This document shows, piece after piece, positions 25,482-33,501 of a stretch of DNA of 49,837 nucleotides. This DNA is from Lachnospiraceae bacterium (lineage in GTDB: Bacteria > Bacillota > Clostridia > Lachnospirales > Lachnospiraceae): assembly GCA_030523275.1 (NCBI GenBank), contig JAUNIX010000003.1:17615-67451 (forward strand), given 5' to 3'. The number at the start of each line of letters is the position of its first letter. Position 1 is the first letter of the stretch. Under the pieces are notes generated by a model. That model saw only the letters and a program-made list of their open reading frames with translations. It was not told the DNA's origin and did no database searches. A program made the position numbers and the translations under genes.

Positions 25482-26969
25482 ATGAAGAAAGGATTTGACA
25501 ATGCAAAATATCTGGCGATGCAATCTGAACATATTAGAGAAAGAATTGCCCAGTTTGGAAATAAGTTATATTTAGAGTTTGGTGGTAAATTATTTGATGA
25601 CTATCATGCATCTCGTGTGTTACCGGGATTTGAACCTGACTCAAAGCTTCAGATGTTATTGCAGTTAAAAGATCAGGCAGAAATTGTGATCGTGATCAGT
25701 GCCGAAGATATTGAATCAAATAAAATCCGTGGCGACTATGGGATTACTTATGATATGGATGTGTTGCGTTTGATTGATGCATTCCAGTCGGTTGGTTTAT
25801 ACGTCGGCAGTGTGTGTCTGACAAAGTTTGCGGATCAGCCATCTGCAGAGCAATTTCAGAAGCGTTTGAAAACTTTAGGAATTAAATCCTATCGACATTA
25901 CAAGATTCCGGGTTATCCAAGTAATGTAGAATATATTGTCAGTGACAAGGGATATGGAAGAAATGAATATATTGAGACGGAACGTCCATTAGTTGTCATT
26001 ACAGCTCCGGGACCGGGAAGTGGAAAAATGGCAACTTGTTTATCTCAGCTTTATCATGAACATAAACGTGGTGTAGAAGCCGGTTATGCAAAGTTTGAGA
26101 CATTCCCGATCTGGAATATTCCATTAAAACATCCAGTAAACCTTGCTTATGAAGCTGCAACTGCAGATTTAAATGATGTTAATATGATTGATTCTTTTCA
26201 TTTGGAAGCCTATGGAGAGACAGCAGTAAACTACAATCGTGATATTGAGATTTTTCCGGTCGTTAATGCGATGTTTGAATTGATTTCGGGAGAGAGTCCA
26301 TATAAATCTCCGACAGACATGGGAGTGAATATGGCTGGAAATTGTATTTTTGATGATGATGCTTGTTGCCGGGCTTCCGAACAGGAAATCATTCGCCGAT
26401 ATTATAAATGTTTATGCGAAAAGAAACGCAAGGGTGAGTCGAAAGATGATCAGTTTAAATTAGAATCCTTAATGAGACAGGCAAAAATTACGGTCAAAGA
26501 TCGTAAAATTGTAGATGCAGCCTTGAAGGTAGAACAAGAAACAGGACATCCGGCAGCAGCGATTGAATTACCAAATGGTGGAATTGTCACAGGAAAGACA
26601 AGTGATCTTCTTGGCGCGTCTGCCGCAGCGCTGTTAAATGCATTAAAAGAGTTGGCAAAAATTGACCATGAAGTAAAATTAGTATCGCCAAAAGATATTG
26701 AGCCGATCCAGACATTAAAGACGAGCTATTTAGGAAGTCTAAATCCAAGATTACATACGGATGAAATTTTAATTGCTTTATCAGCAAGTGCAGCCGAGAG
26801 CGAATTTGCAAAATTAGCAATGAAGCAATTACCATTGTTAAAAGATTGTGAGGCACATACGACAGTACTTTTATCTTCTGTTGATGAAAATACGTTCAAG
26901 AATCTTGGGATACATTTGACCTGCGAACCGAAATACGAAGAATCACAAAGAAAATATCATAAACATTAA
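25482..26969 (+). CDS. DUF1846 family protein
   Basis: A 495-aa protein matching the usual length of the DUF1846 family, widespread in Firmicutes with solved structures but no assigned reaction. Recognisable stretches are GFDNAKYLAMQSEHIRER at the N-terminus, VITAPGPGSGKMATCLSQLYHE (a nucleotide-binding-like glycine loop) and FPIWNIPLKHPVNLAYEAATADL. ATG 25482 follows AAGGAG; the longer in-frame TTG start at 25455 is unlikely. It stands alone between a dispersed repeat and a shared terminator. Confidence 0.88.
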   Translation: MKKGFDNAKYLAMQSEHIRERIAQFGNKLYLEFGGKLFDDYHASRVLPGFEPDSKLQMLLQLKDQAEIVIVISAEDIESNKIRGDYGITYDMDVLRLIDAFQSVGLYVGSVCLTKFADQPSAEQFQKRLKTLGIKSYRHYKIPGYPSNVEYIVSDKGYGRNEYIETERPLVVITAPGPGSGKMATCLSQLYHEHKRGVEAGYAKFETFPIWNIPLKHPVNLAYEAATADLNDVNMIDSFHLEAYGETAVNYNRDIEIFPVVNAMFELISGESPYKSPTDMGVNMAGNCIFDDDACCRASEQEIIRRYYKCLCEKKRKGESKDDQFKLESLMRQAKITVKDRKIVDAALKVEQETGHPAAAIELPNGGIVTGKTSDLLGASAAALLNALKELAKIDHEVKLVSPKDIEPIQTLKTSYLGSLNPRLHTDEILIALSASAAESEFAKLAMKQLPLLKDCEAHTTVLLSSVDENTFKNLGIHLTCEPKYEESQRKYHKH

Positions 26970-27018
26970 AAGGGAGCTGTCGCACTAAATCTTTTGATCT
27001 AGTGTGACGGCTCCTTTT
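26968..27018. terminator. Bidirectional terminator between convergent genes
   Basis: GGAGCTGTCGCACTA pairs with TAGTGTGACGGCTCC (two G-U pairs) with A-run on one side and T-run on the other, so it can serve both the DUF1846 gene and the minus-strand SDR gene. Confidence 0.9.
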
Positions 27019-27052
27019 ATCTGTCTTCTATATACTTATAATAAAATGATAA

Positions 27053-27810
27053 TTATCTCATCATAAGTGTTCCACCGTCAATACAAAATGTTTGTCCGGT
27101 CATATAGTGTGCATCATCGCTGGCTAAAAATTCCATAATTGGAATAAAATCTTTTTGCATATCGCCTAATTTTCCTCCGATTGGAACGGAAGCTGCCATA
27201 AATGCATCATGTGCTTTTAATTGTTCAGGGGTCATAGAAGCTCTTGTTTTATCATACATTGGAGTCCAAATTGCAGGTGCGATCATATTTACACGAATAT
27301 TATATTGTGCCCATTCCATGGCAACTGATCTGGTCCAGGCTGTGACAGCTCCTTTGCTGGCAGCATAATGTGCTTTTCCTTTATATCCTTGAATACCGCC
27401 TGCACTTGTAAAGTTGATAATATGTCCACCATTTTCTTTCATGTAAGGAAATACGGATACGTTTGTGAGATAAGTGCCGTGGCATTTGTTCCCATCACCA
27501 TTTCCCAATCATCTTCTGTAATATCTTCTGCTGGTGATCCTGGTGCAATACCGGCTACATTTAAAAATACATCAATGCCACCTAAAATTTCTGCGGACTG
27601 TTTCATAGCTTTATCGACAGCAGCTTTATCTGAAATTTCAGTTTTGATAAATACAGCACCCGTTTCTTCTTCAAGGCGTTTGCCTGCTACTTCATTTCTT
27701 CCCCAAAAAACAACTTTTGCTCCTTGAGAAGGAAAGGCCTGTACCATAGCTTCTCCCATTCCACTTGTACCACCAGTAATCACGATTCGTTTACCCGCTA
27801 ATTTACCCAT
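27053..27810 (-). pseudogene. SDR oxidoreductase with a single-base frameshift
   Basis: A short-chain dehydrogenase of ~252 aa broken into two frames. The 5' part has GKRIVITGGTSGMGEA (NAD loop) and NVAGIAPG; the 3' part has FTSAGGIQGYKGKAHYAASKGAV, carrying catalytic Ser, Tyr and Lys, and ends MTGQTFCIDGGTLMMR. The frames join at 27477-27478: one more C on the plus strand (ACGGC to ACGGGC in the gene) restores ...GTNATGTYLTNV.... This could be a true mutation or an assembly error. Start ATG 27808-27810 is chosen because GGAG then has proper spacing. It diverges from the TetR gene and likely is its target. Confidence 0.85.
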
Positions 27811-27829
27811 TACCATTTCTCCTTTCAAA

Positions 27830-27845
27830 TTAGAATACATTCTAA
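27830..27845. promoter_or_regulatory. TetR operator candidate 1
   Basis: TTAGAAT AC ATTCTAA, a palindrome with perfect 7-bp arms, just upstream of the SDR ribosome site. Confidence 0.75.
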
Positions 27846-27883
27846 TTTTATTATATCGGAATCTGAGAATTAGTCAAGAAAAT

Positions 27884-27897
27884 TAGAATCGATTCTA
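27884..27897. promoter_or_regulatory. TetR operator candidate 2
   Basis: TAGAATCGATTCTA is a perfect 14-bp palindrome sharing the TTAGAAT half-site of operator 1; the centres are 53 bp apart (five helical turns). A further half-site TTTAGAATG occurs at 27951-27959, near the TetR -10 TATAAT (27968-27973). Confidence 0.75.
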
Positions 27898-28011
27898 TTT
27901 TTTGGTGATAAAAGAACGGGAAAAATAGCCCATCTGTCAAATTCTTTCTTTTTAGAATGGCATATGTTATAATAATAACCATATTTTACGATTTTGGGAG
28001 GAACAAATGTC

Positions 28012-28632
28012 ATGAGTCATGCGATAAAACGAAAGCTTTCCTCGCAGAAGAAAAAAGATATTATTTATACTTCTGCAATTGAATTATTTCGGGAAAATGG
28101 CTATGATAATACAAGTATGCAGGATATTAGTCGAGTTACCGGTATTAGTATTGGTTCTATATATCATCATTACCGCAATAAGGCAGAGATTCTTAGACGT
28201 TTTGGACTTGCAATTAATGAACGGCTTCTCAATCTGATTGAACCAACAGCTGATAACATTAACAATGCGCAAGAATGTATTTATAATTATCTGTTGGAGA
28301 TGGCTGGTAATTTTGATCAGATGGGTTATGATCTTGTGTCTCATTTGCATGATAATGCTGGTTCAATTTGGATCGATATGGATGGTCAATTTGTTCAGGG
28401 TTCTACTATGGAGAAATTAAAGCCATTTATTGAATGTGCTCTCTCACAGGGAACACTCATCTCACCCTATTCGTCAGAACAAATTGCAGAATATCTTCAC
28501 ATTGCAGGACAAGGCATTATTCACACATGGATTATTTTAGGTGGAAATCAACCAATGACAGAAATGACAGCGTCATTTTTGCAGGTACTTTTTCGATCTT
28601 TGTTTCATGAAAGCATAGAGGATGAATCATAA
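28012..28632 (+). CDS. TetR/AcrR family regulator
   Basis: A 206-aa repressor-type protein. The N-terminal helix-turn-helix is IELFRENGYDNTSMQDISRVTGISIGSIYHHYRNKAEIL; the C-terminal ~140 residues form the helical ligand domain, of unknown ligand. ATG 28012 follows GGAGG by 10 nt; ATG 28007 would stop at once. It is divergent from the SDR gene with two matched palindromes in between, so it probably controls that gene and itself. Confidence 0.9.
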   Translation: MSHAIKRKLSSQKKKDIIYTSAIELFRENGYDNTSMQDISRVTGISIGSIYHHYRNKAEILRRFGLAINERLLNLIEPTADNINNAQECIYNYLLEMAGNFDQMGYDLVSHLHDNAGSIWIDMDGQFVQGSTMEKLKPFIECALSQGTLISPYSSEQIAEYLHIAGQGIIHTWIILGGNQPMTEMTASFLQVLFRSLFHESIEDES

Positions 28633-28670
28633 AATCATTTCTTAGCAGATATTTTTGTAAAGTCGATAAA

Positions 28671-28700
28671 TTGACACTGGAAATATTCGCATGGTATAAT
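28671..28700 (+). promoter_or_regulatory. Promoter of tcdA
   Basis: TTGACA (28671-28676), 18 bp, TATAAT (28695-28700), 50 nt before the start codon. Confidence 0.75.
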
Positions 28701-28749
28701 ACCTATCGATTTGATAGGATAGTAAATGCGTTCATAAAGGAGTAAAGGC

Positions 28750-29499
28750 ATGCTGAATCAGTTTTCTAGAACAGAATTGTTAATCGGAACAGAGAAGATG
28801 GAACATTTAAAACAGTGTAGAGTTGCTGTGTTTGGTCTTGGAGGCGTTGGTGGTTATACGGTAGAAGCTCTGGTAAGAAGCGGAATTGGGACATTAGATT
28901 TGATCGATGATGATAAGATTTGTTTGACCAATCTAAATCGCCAGATTTATGCGACGAGAAAGACGATTGGCCAGTATAAAGTGGATGTCGCGAAAGAAAG
29001 GATTTTAGACATTAATCCTGATGCGATTGTGCATACATATAAAACATTTTATGGTCCTGATACGGCAGACCAGTTTGATTTTAAAGAGTATGATTATGTT
29101 GTCGATGCGATTGATACGGTAACAGGTAAAATCGCGTTGGTCATGCAGGCACAAGAAGCGGGAGTGCCAATCATCAGTTCTATGGGAGCCGGGAACAAAA
29201 TGGATCCATCGGCATTTGAAGTAGCAGATATCTATAAGACATCGGTGTGTCCATTAGCAAAAGTTATGCGCAGAGAATTGAAGAGAAGAGGTGTCAAGCA
29301 TTTAAAGGTTGTATATTCGAAAGAAAAACCATTAGTGCCGATGGAGGATATGGCGAACAGTTGTAAGACAAATTGTATTTGTCCTCCAGGTACAGCAAGA
29401 ACCTGCACACAGCGCAGACAGGTGCCGGGAAGCAACGCTTTTGTACCGTCTGTTGTCGGGTTAATTATTGCAGGAGAAGTGGTAAAAGATTTAATCTAA
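28750..29499 (+). CDS. tcdA: tRNA threonylcarbamoyladenosine dehydratase
   Basis: A 249-aa E1-like enzyme of the TcdA/CsdL family, which cyclises t6A37 to ct6A in tRNAs reading ANN codons using ATP. It has VFGLGGVGGYTVEALVRSG (nucleotide loop), LIDDDKICLTNLNRQI (Asp and Arg of the adenylation site) and VDAIDTVTGK. The C-terminal PGTARTCTQRRQVPGSNAFVPSVVGLIIAGEVV is typical. Housekeeping gene, monocistronic, with its own promoter and a following hairpin. Distinct from the HcyF-like E1 at 41884. Confidence 0.92.
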   Translation: MLNQFSRTELLIGTEKMEHLKQCRVAVFGLGGVGGYTVEALVRSGIGTLDLIDDDKICLTNLNRQIYATRKTIGQYKVDVAKERILDINPDAIVHTYKTFYGPDTADQFDFKEYDYVVDAIDTVTGKIALVMQAQEAGVPIISSMGAGNKMDPSAFEVADIYKTSVCPLAKVMRRELKRRGVKHLKVVYSKEKPLVPMEDMANSCKTNCICPPGTARTCTQRRQVPGSNAFVPSVVGLIIAGEVVKDLI

Positions 29500-29567
29500 G
29501 ACAACACCTCAGTGATTGGTAAAATTAATAACAACACCGCATGATATAAGAATTTGACGTAGATTTG

Positions 29568-29607
29568 AAGGGTATTTCCGAAAAACAATTTTAAGGGAAT
29601 ACCCTTT
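29568..29607 (+). terminator. Terminator after tcdA
   Basis: AAGGGTATTTCC pairs with GGGAATACCCTT (one G-U), followed by TATGTATTTTATT. The U-tract is weak. Confidence 0.6.
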
Positions 29608-29630
29608 ATGTATTTTATTGAAAACAAATG

Positions 29631-29659
29631 TTGACAAAAGCATTTTGATAGCATATAAT
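29631..29659 (+). promoter_or_regulatory. Promoter of the taurine/isethionate unit
   Basis: Perfect TTGACA (29631-29636), 17 bp, perfect TATAAT (29654-29659). Such a strong promoter implies control by a repressor and by the downstream attenuator. Confidence 0.9.
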
Positions 29660-29671
29660 ACGATTCATATA

Positions 29672-29693
29672 ATACCTATAAGATTAATATGAT
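29672..29693 (+). promoter_or_regulatory. Candidate sulfur-regulator operator, site 1
   Basis: ATACCTATAAG then ATTAATATGAT starts 12 nt after the -10. The reverse complement of 38888-38914, after the methionine-unit promoter, shares CCTAT, three variable bases, then ATTAATATGAT. Rrf2-type cysteine regulators such as CymR bind sites of this general kind, but the match to CymR is not verified. Confidence 0.6.
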
Positions 29694-29759
29694 AAATATG
29701 AAAACTATGAAAAGGATGGGTGTGCAGTAATTGAGAACAGTGTTGGAGGCTGATAAATA

Positions 29760-29912
29760 ATGAAAAACGCAAAGAAATCTCACATAACGGAGGAAGTTTT
29801 GAATGATATTAAGCGGATACTTGAGACGATGAGTTTTGGATCTGTGACGATCATCATACAGGATGGGAGAGTCATACAAATAGAGAAGAATGAAAAATTC
29901 CGATTGAAATAA
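29760..29912 (+). CDS. yezD: YezD-like small protein (DUF2292)
   Basis: A 50-aa protein with ATG at 29760 and GGAGG 10 nt before it. The sequence ITEEVLNDIKRILETMSFG then SVTIIIQDGRVIQIEKNEKFR is the DUF2292 pattern: a helix followed by a beta hairpin. Members are small and commonly sit in sulfate or sulfonate assimilation operons; function is unknown. It is the first gene after the strong 29631 promoter and lies before the attenuator, so it should be expressed even when the rest of the unit is terminated. Confidence 0.8.
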   Translation: MKNAKKSHITEEVLNDIKRILETMSFGSVTIIIQDGRVIQIEKNEKFRLK

Positions 29913-29928
29913 ATCGTTTACATAAAGG

Positions 29929-30010
29929 GAACTGACCGGAAAACCGGAGGTTGCAATATAAGAGTGTCATGCCAGACTGGCATTATGTGCTCTTTATTGC
30001 GACCTTTTTC
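29929..30010 (+). promoter_or_regulatory. Attenuator leader: shared 24-nt hairpin plus terminator
   Basis: Positions 29929-29952 form hairpin AAC, internal loop, CCGG-AAAA-CCGG, internal loop, GTT. The identical 24 nt recur at 43266-43289. The 3' half (GGAGGTT) is also the start of a terminator: AGGT, GCAATA and AAGAG (29948-29964) pair with CTCTT, TATTGC and ACCT (29990-30005), with an inner ATGCCA/TGGCAT hairpin, then TTTTT. The two folds cannot coexist, which is the layout of a riboswitch or protein-controlled attenuator. It controls entry into the glycyl radical enzyme genes. Confidence 0.75.
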
Positions 30011-30090
30011 ATTTTCATGAAAGTACAAGGCAAGCGGAAACGACCGAGATCGTTTCTATTTGCCATTGTACGAGAACCAATGTGGTTATC
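30011..30090 (+). repeat. Two-hairpin dispersed repeat, diverged copy E
   Basis: GTACAA and GGCAA pair with TTGCC and TTGTAC around GGAAACGA / TCGTTTC; a second short hairpin is AACCA/TGGTT. Compared with copies B and D the stem bases differ on both sides so that pairing is kept. It follows the T-run of the leader terminator and ends ~12 nt before the AGGAGG of the next gene. Confidence 0.8.
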
Positions 30091-30116
30091 TAAAACAATT
30101 ATTAGGAGGTAAGAAG

Positions 30117-32597
30117 ATGAGTAAGGTAATTTCACCACAGGAGTATCGAATTCAATATGAAATAAAACATAAGGAGCCAGCATATATTCACCAGAATCGT
30201 GCAACGAAAATATTGAATCGGATCCGAGGACAAAAACCACAAATTGATATTGAAAGAGGTTTATATTTTACACAGTCTTTTCAGGAGACAGAGGGAGAAC
30301 CCCTCATTCTCAGATGGGCGAAAGCGTTAATGCACTATGCAAAAAATGCAACTGTTTATATTGATGATGATCAGTTGATCGTAGGAAGAAGTGGAAAGCA
30401 AGGACGATATGGGATACTTTATCCGGAATTAGATGGAAATACATTAGGTGAGGCGATTGAAACATTGCCAACAAGAACAATCTCACCATTTAGTATTTCT
30501 GATGAGGATGCAAAAATCGTAATCGAACAGATTGCTCCATACTGGCAGGGAAAAACATTCCATGAAGATCTTGCCAAGGCATTCACGCCAGAGACGACAA
30601 AATTAACTTACAATCCAGATGAAGAACTTACATCAAGATACATTGTAAATGAAACAGCATCGTTCCGTTCTTCTCTTCAGTGGGTACATGATTATGAAGT
30701 TGTATTAGAAAAAGGGTTTTTAGGACTTAAGAAAGAAGCAGAAGCAAGAATTTTAGAGTTGGATGAATATAGTCCGATTGATTATACAGAAAAACTTCCA
30801 TTTTTGCAGTCAGTGATCATCACCTGTGATGCCATTATCTTATGGGCGGATCGACATGGTGATCTTGCAGAACAACTAGCACAGGAAGAAAAAGACCCGA
30901 AGAGAAAAGCAGAATTATTAAAAATAGCAGAGACTTGCCATTATGTGCCAAAGAATCCACCAAGAACTTTTTATGAGGCAATGCAGGCACAGTGGTTTAC
31001 ACAGATGTTCTCAAGGGTAGAACAAAAAACCGGAACGATTATTTCCAATGGAAGAATGGATCAGTACTTATATCCATTTTATGTAAAGGATAAAAAAGCA
31101 GGCATCATCACCGATGATGAGGTTCAAGAATTATTTGAGTGCATGTGGGTTTCGATGGCACAGTTTGTTGATTTATATTTGTCGGAAGCAGGTGGCTCAT
31201 TTAATGAGGGATACGCTCACTGGGAAGCAGTTACCATTGGGGGAGTTACAAAACAGGGGTATGATGCAGTCAATGAGTTGACCTATATTTTATTGAAATC
31301 AAAGAGAGAATTTCCATTAAATTATCCAGACTTGGCAGCAAGAATTCACACGGGAAGTCCAAAGCGATATTTGTATGAAGTCGCGGAGACGATCAAAGAC
31401 GGGGCAGGATTTCCGAAATTGATCAACGATGAGGAAGTAGTTCCCATCTTTCTTTCGAAAGGGGCAACGTTTGAAGAAGCATACGATTATAGTGTATCAG
31501 GATGTGCGGAATGTCGTATGCCAAATCGGGATACTTATACGAGTCCAAATGCCTATATTAACTTTGCAGCAGCGTTGGAAATGGTTATTTACAATGGAAA
31601 AATGTTGAAATATGGAGATGAAGTAATCGGACTTCAGACAGGTGAGTTTGAAGAATTTGAGACCTTTGATGAAGTGTTGGAAGCTTATTTAAAACAGCAG
31701 AGATACTTTATCAAACATGCATTCATTCAGCAGCATGAAATTATCCGATTACGTGGACAGCATTTTGCATCTCCACTGGGATCTTTGATGCACAAGTTAT
31801 GTCAGGAGACTTATACAGATTTGCATCAACCAAAAATTGAAGGGGGAATTGATTTAGGATATTTCGAATTTATCGGATATGCAACGGTTGTCGATTCCCT
31901 TGCAGCAATAAAAAAATTAGTGTTTGAAGAAAAGAAAATTACGGCAGCACAGTTAAAAGAAGCGATGGAGCATAACTTTGAAGGTTACGAGGCAATTCGT
32001 CAGATGCTTGTCAATGCACCGTCCTATGGTAATGATGACAGTTATACAGACGAAATTGGAAAATTACTGGATTATGAAGCTCAGGTATTTACTGCTCGTT
32101 ACGGAGCAGAACTAAATGTTCATTTAGATCTTCGTTTAGTACCATTTACTTCTCATGTGCCATTTGGCAAGGTCGTCAGTGCGACTCCGAATGGACGATT
32201 TGCCTATACACCATTATCGGATGGTTCTAGCGCATCTCAGGGAGCAGATTTAAATGGACCAACAGCGATTCTTCTTTCAAATTATAAGACAAAGAATTTC
32301 GATCATAGGGATCACGCAGCAAGACTTTTGAATGTAAAATTAAGCCCGGCTTGCGTAGAAGGCGAGGAAGGAACAGAGAAATTAGTAGAGTTCATTCGTA
32401 CCTGGCATGACTTAAAGCTGTGGCATATCCAGTTTAATGTATTAAACACTGATACGTTACGTGAGGCACAAAAACATCCGGAACAATATGGAAATCTATT
32501 AGTACGTATTGCGGGATATAGTGCTTATTTCACAGAACTTTCAAAAGATCTTCAGGATGATATTATTGCCAGAACTGAGCATGAGGCAGTTTCCTAA
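30117..32597 (+). CDS. islA: Glycyl radical enzyme, isethionate sulfite-lyase type
   Basis: An 826-aa glycyl radical enzyme. The thiyl Cys463 and catalytic Glu465 lie in SVSGCAECRMPN; radical Gly800 lies in RIAGYSAYF. The Cys-x-Glu pair and ~826 length place it with CutC, PduC-type and sulfonate lyases rather than pyruvate formate-lyase. Context makes isethionate sulfite-lyase (IslA/IseG), which releases sulfite and acetaldehyde, the best call: the activase, a taurine aminotransferase, a Tau-type transporter and a sulfoacetaldehyde-reductase-like enzyme follow. A 2,3-dihydroxypropanesulfonate lyase is the main alternative. ATG 30117 has AGGAGG upstream; the ORF could be extended only into the repeat. 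Strictly anaerobic and oxygen-sensitive. The acetaldehyde-consuming step is not in the window. Confidence 0.82.
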   Translation: MSKVISPQEYRIQYEIKHKEPAYIHQNRATKILNRIRGQKPQIDIERGLYFTQSFQETEGEPLILRWAKALMHYAKNATVYIDDDQLIVGRSGKQGRYGILYPELDGNTLGEAIETLPTRTISPFSISDEDAKIVIEQIAPYWQGKTFHEDLAKAFTPETTKLTYNPDEELTSRYIVNETASFRSSLQWVHDYEVVLEKGFLGLKKEAEARILELDEYSPIDYTEKLPFLQSVIITCDAIILWADRHGDLAEQLAQEEKDPKRKAELLKIAETCHYVPKNPPRTFYEAMQAQWFTQMFSRVEQKTGTIISNGRMDQYLYPFYVKDKKAGIITDDEVQELFECMWVSMAQFVDLYLSEAGGSFNEGYAHWEAVTIGGVTKQGYDAVNELTYILLKSKREFPLNYPDLAARIHTGSPKRYLYEVAETIKDGAGFPKLINDEEVVPIFLSKGATFEEAYDYSVSGCAECRMPNRDTYTSPNAYINFAAALEMVIYNGKMLKYGDEVIGLQTGEFEEFETFDEVLEAYLKQQRYFIKHAFIQQHEIIRLRGQHFASPLGSLMHKLCQETYTDLHQPKIEGGIDLGYFEFIGYATVVDSLAAIKKLVFEEKKITAAQLKEAMEHNFEGYEAIRQMLVNAPSYGNDDSYTDEIGKLLDYEAQVFTARYGAELNVHLDLRLVPFTSHVPFGKVVSATPNGRFAYTPLSDGSSASQGADLNGPTAILLSNYKTKNFDHRDHAARLLNVKLSPACVEGEEGTEKLVEFIRTWHDLKLWHIQFNVLNTDTLREAQKHPEQYGNLLVRIAGYSAYFTELSKDLQDDIIARTEHEAVS

Positions 32598-33499
32598 TGA
32601 ATCCATCGGCATTGGTATTCAATATTCAAAATTATTCGCTTCATGATGGACCTGGGATTCGAACCATCGTATTTTTGAAAGGATGTCCACTGCGGTGTGC
32701 GTGGTGTTGTAATCCGGAATCCCAAACGTATCAAGCGGAAATTTCTTATGTAGAACAAAAATGTATCGGACAGACAGAATGTGAATTTTGTAAGAATGTC
32801 TGTCCGAGCAATGCCATTGTTTTTCAAAAATCAGGAAAAGCTCAGATTTGCTGGGATCAATGCAGTCAGTGTCTTGCATGTGCAGATGTCTGTCCTTCGA
32901 GAGCAATTAAAATCGAAGGAAAAGAAATTAAAATAGAAGAGATTCTTGATCAGGTGGAGAAGCAGGCCGACTTTTATCGCTATGGGGAGGGCGGATTGAC
33001 GGTCAGCGGAGGGGAACCATTATCTCATGGCATATGGCTGATCCAACTTTTAAAAGAAGCCAAAAAAAGAAGAATCCATACGGCCATGGAAACGTGCGGA
33101 TATGTAGATTATTCAATTCTTAGAGAAGCGGCAGAGCTTTTGGATGTGATCTTATTTGATATTAAATCAATGGATTCTATAAAACACGAAGAATACACTG
33201 GAAAATCAAATCAAAAGATCTTAGATAATTTTACAAGACTCTGTCAGGAATTTCCAGGGTTATCAAAACAGGTTCGTACACCCGTGATTCCAGGTTTTAA
33301 TGATACAAAAGAAGAACTTTGGCAAATTGAAAATTTTTTGAAAGATAAGCCGGGTGTTATTTATGAAATGCTTCCTTATCATCGTTATGGAGAAGGAAAG
33401 TATAAGATGCTTGGCCGTAAATATAGAATGGGGAATCAAACACTTTCAGATGAAATGAAAAATTATATAAAATGCCAGAAGAAAGGCAGGAGGAAATAA
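32597..33499 (+). CDS. islB: Glycyl radical enzyme activase (radical SAM)
   Basis: A 300-aa radical SAM enzyme that installs the radical on Gly800 of the lyase. The SAM cluster is CPLRCAWC (C30, C34, C37). Two ferredoxin-type clusters are inserted: C56, C62, C65, C69 and C89, C92, C95, C99, as in activases of the PduC/CutC/IslA group. GGEP (VSGGEPLSH) binds SAM. Its ATG overlaps the lyase stop codon (TAATG), so the two are translationally coupled. Confidence 0.92.
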   Translation: MNPSALVFNIQNYSLHDGPGIRTIVFLKGCPLRCAWCCNPESQTYQAEISYVEQKCIGQTECEFCKNVCPSNAIVFQKSGKAQICWDQCSQCLACADVCPSRAIKIEGKEIKIEEILDQVEKQADFYRYGEGGLTVSGGEPLSHGIWLIQLLKEAKKRRIHTAMETCGYVDYSILREAAELLDVILFDIKSMDSIKHEEYTGKSNQKILDNFTRLCQEFPGLSKQVRTPVIPGFNDTKEELWQIENFLKDKPGVIYEMLPYHRYGEGKYKMLGRKYRMGNQTLSDEMKNYIKCQKKGRRK

Positions 33500-33501
33500 A
33501 A

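Noticed and set aside
28084..28350. Minus-strand frame within the TetR gene
   Set aside because: Shadow of the TetR coding sequence; no promoter or ribosome site.
29698..29730. Possible leader peptide MKTMKRMGVQ upstream of yezD
   Set aside because: No ribosome binding site in front of it and no run of cysteine or methionine codons that would explain attenuation.
29929..29952. Possible TPP (THI-box) riboswitch because of a CTGA / CCGG pattern
   Set aside because: The GGGGTGC and CTGAGA parts of the THI box are absent and the downstream genes are not thiamine genes.
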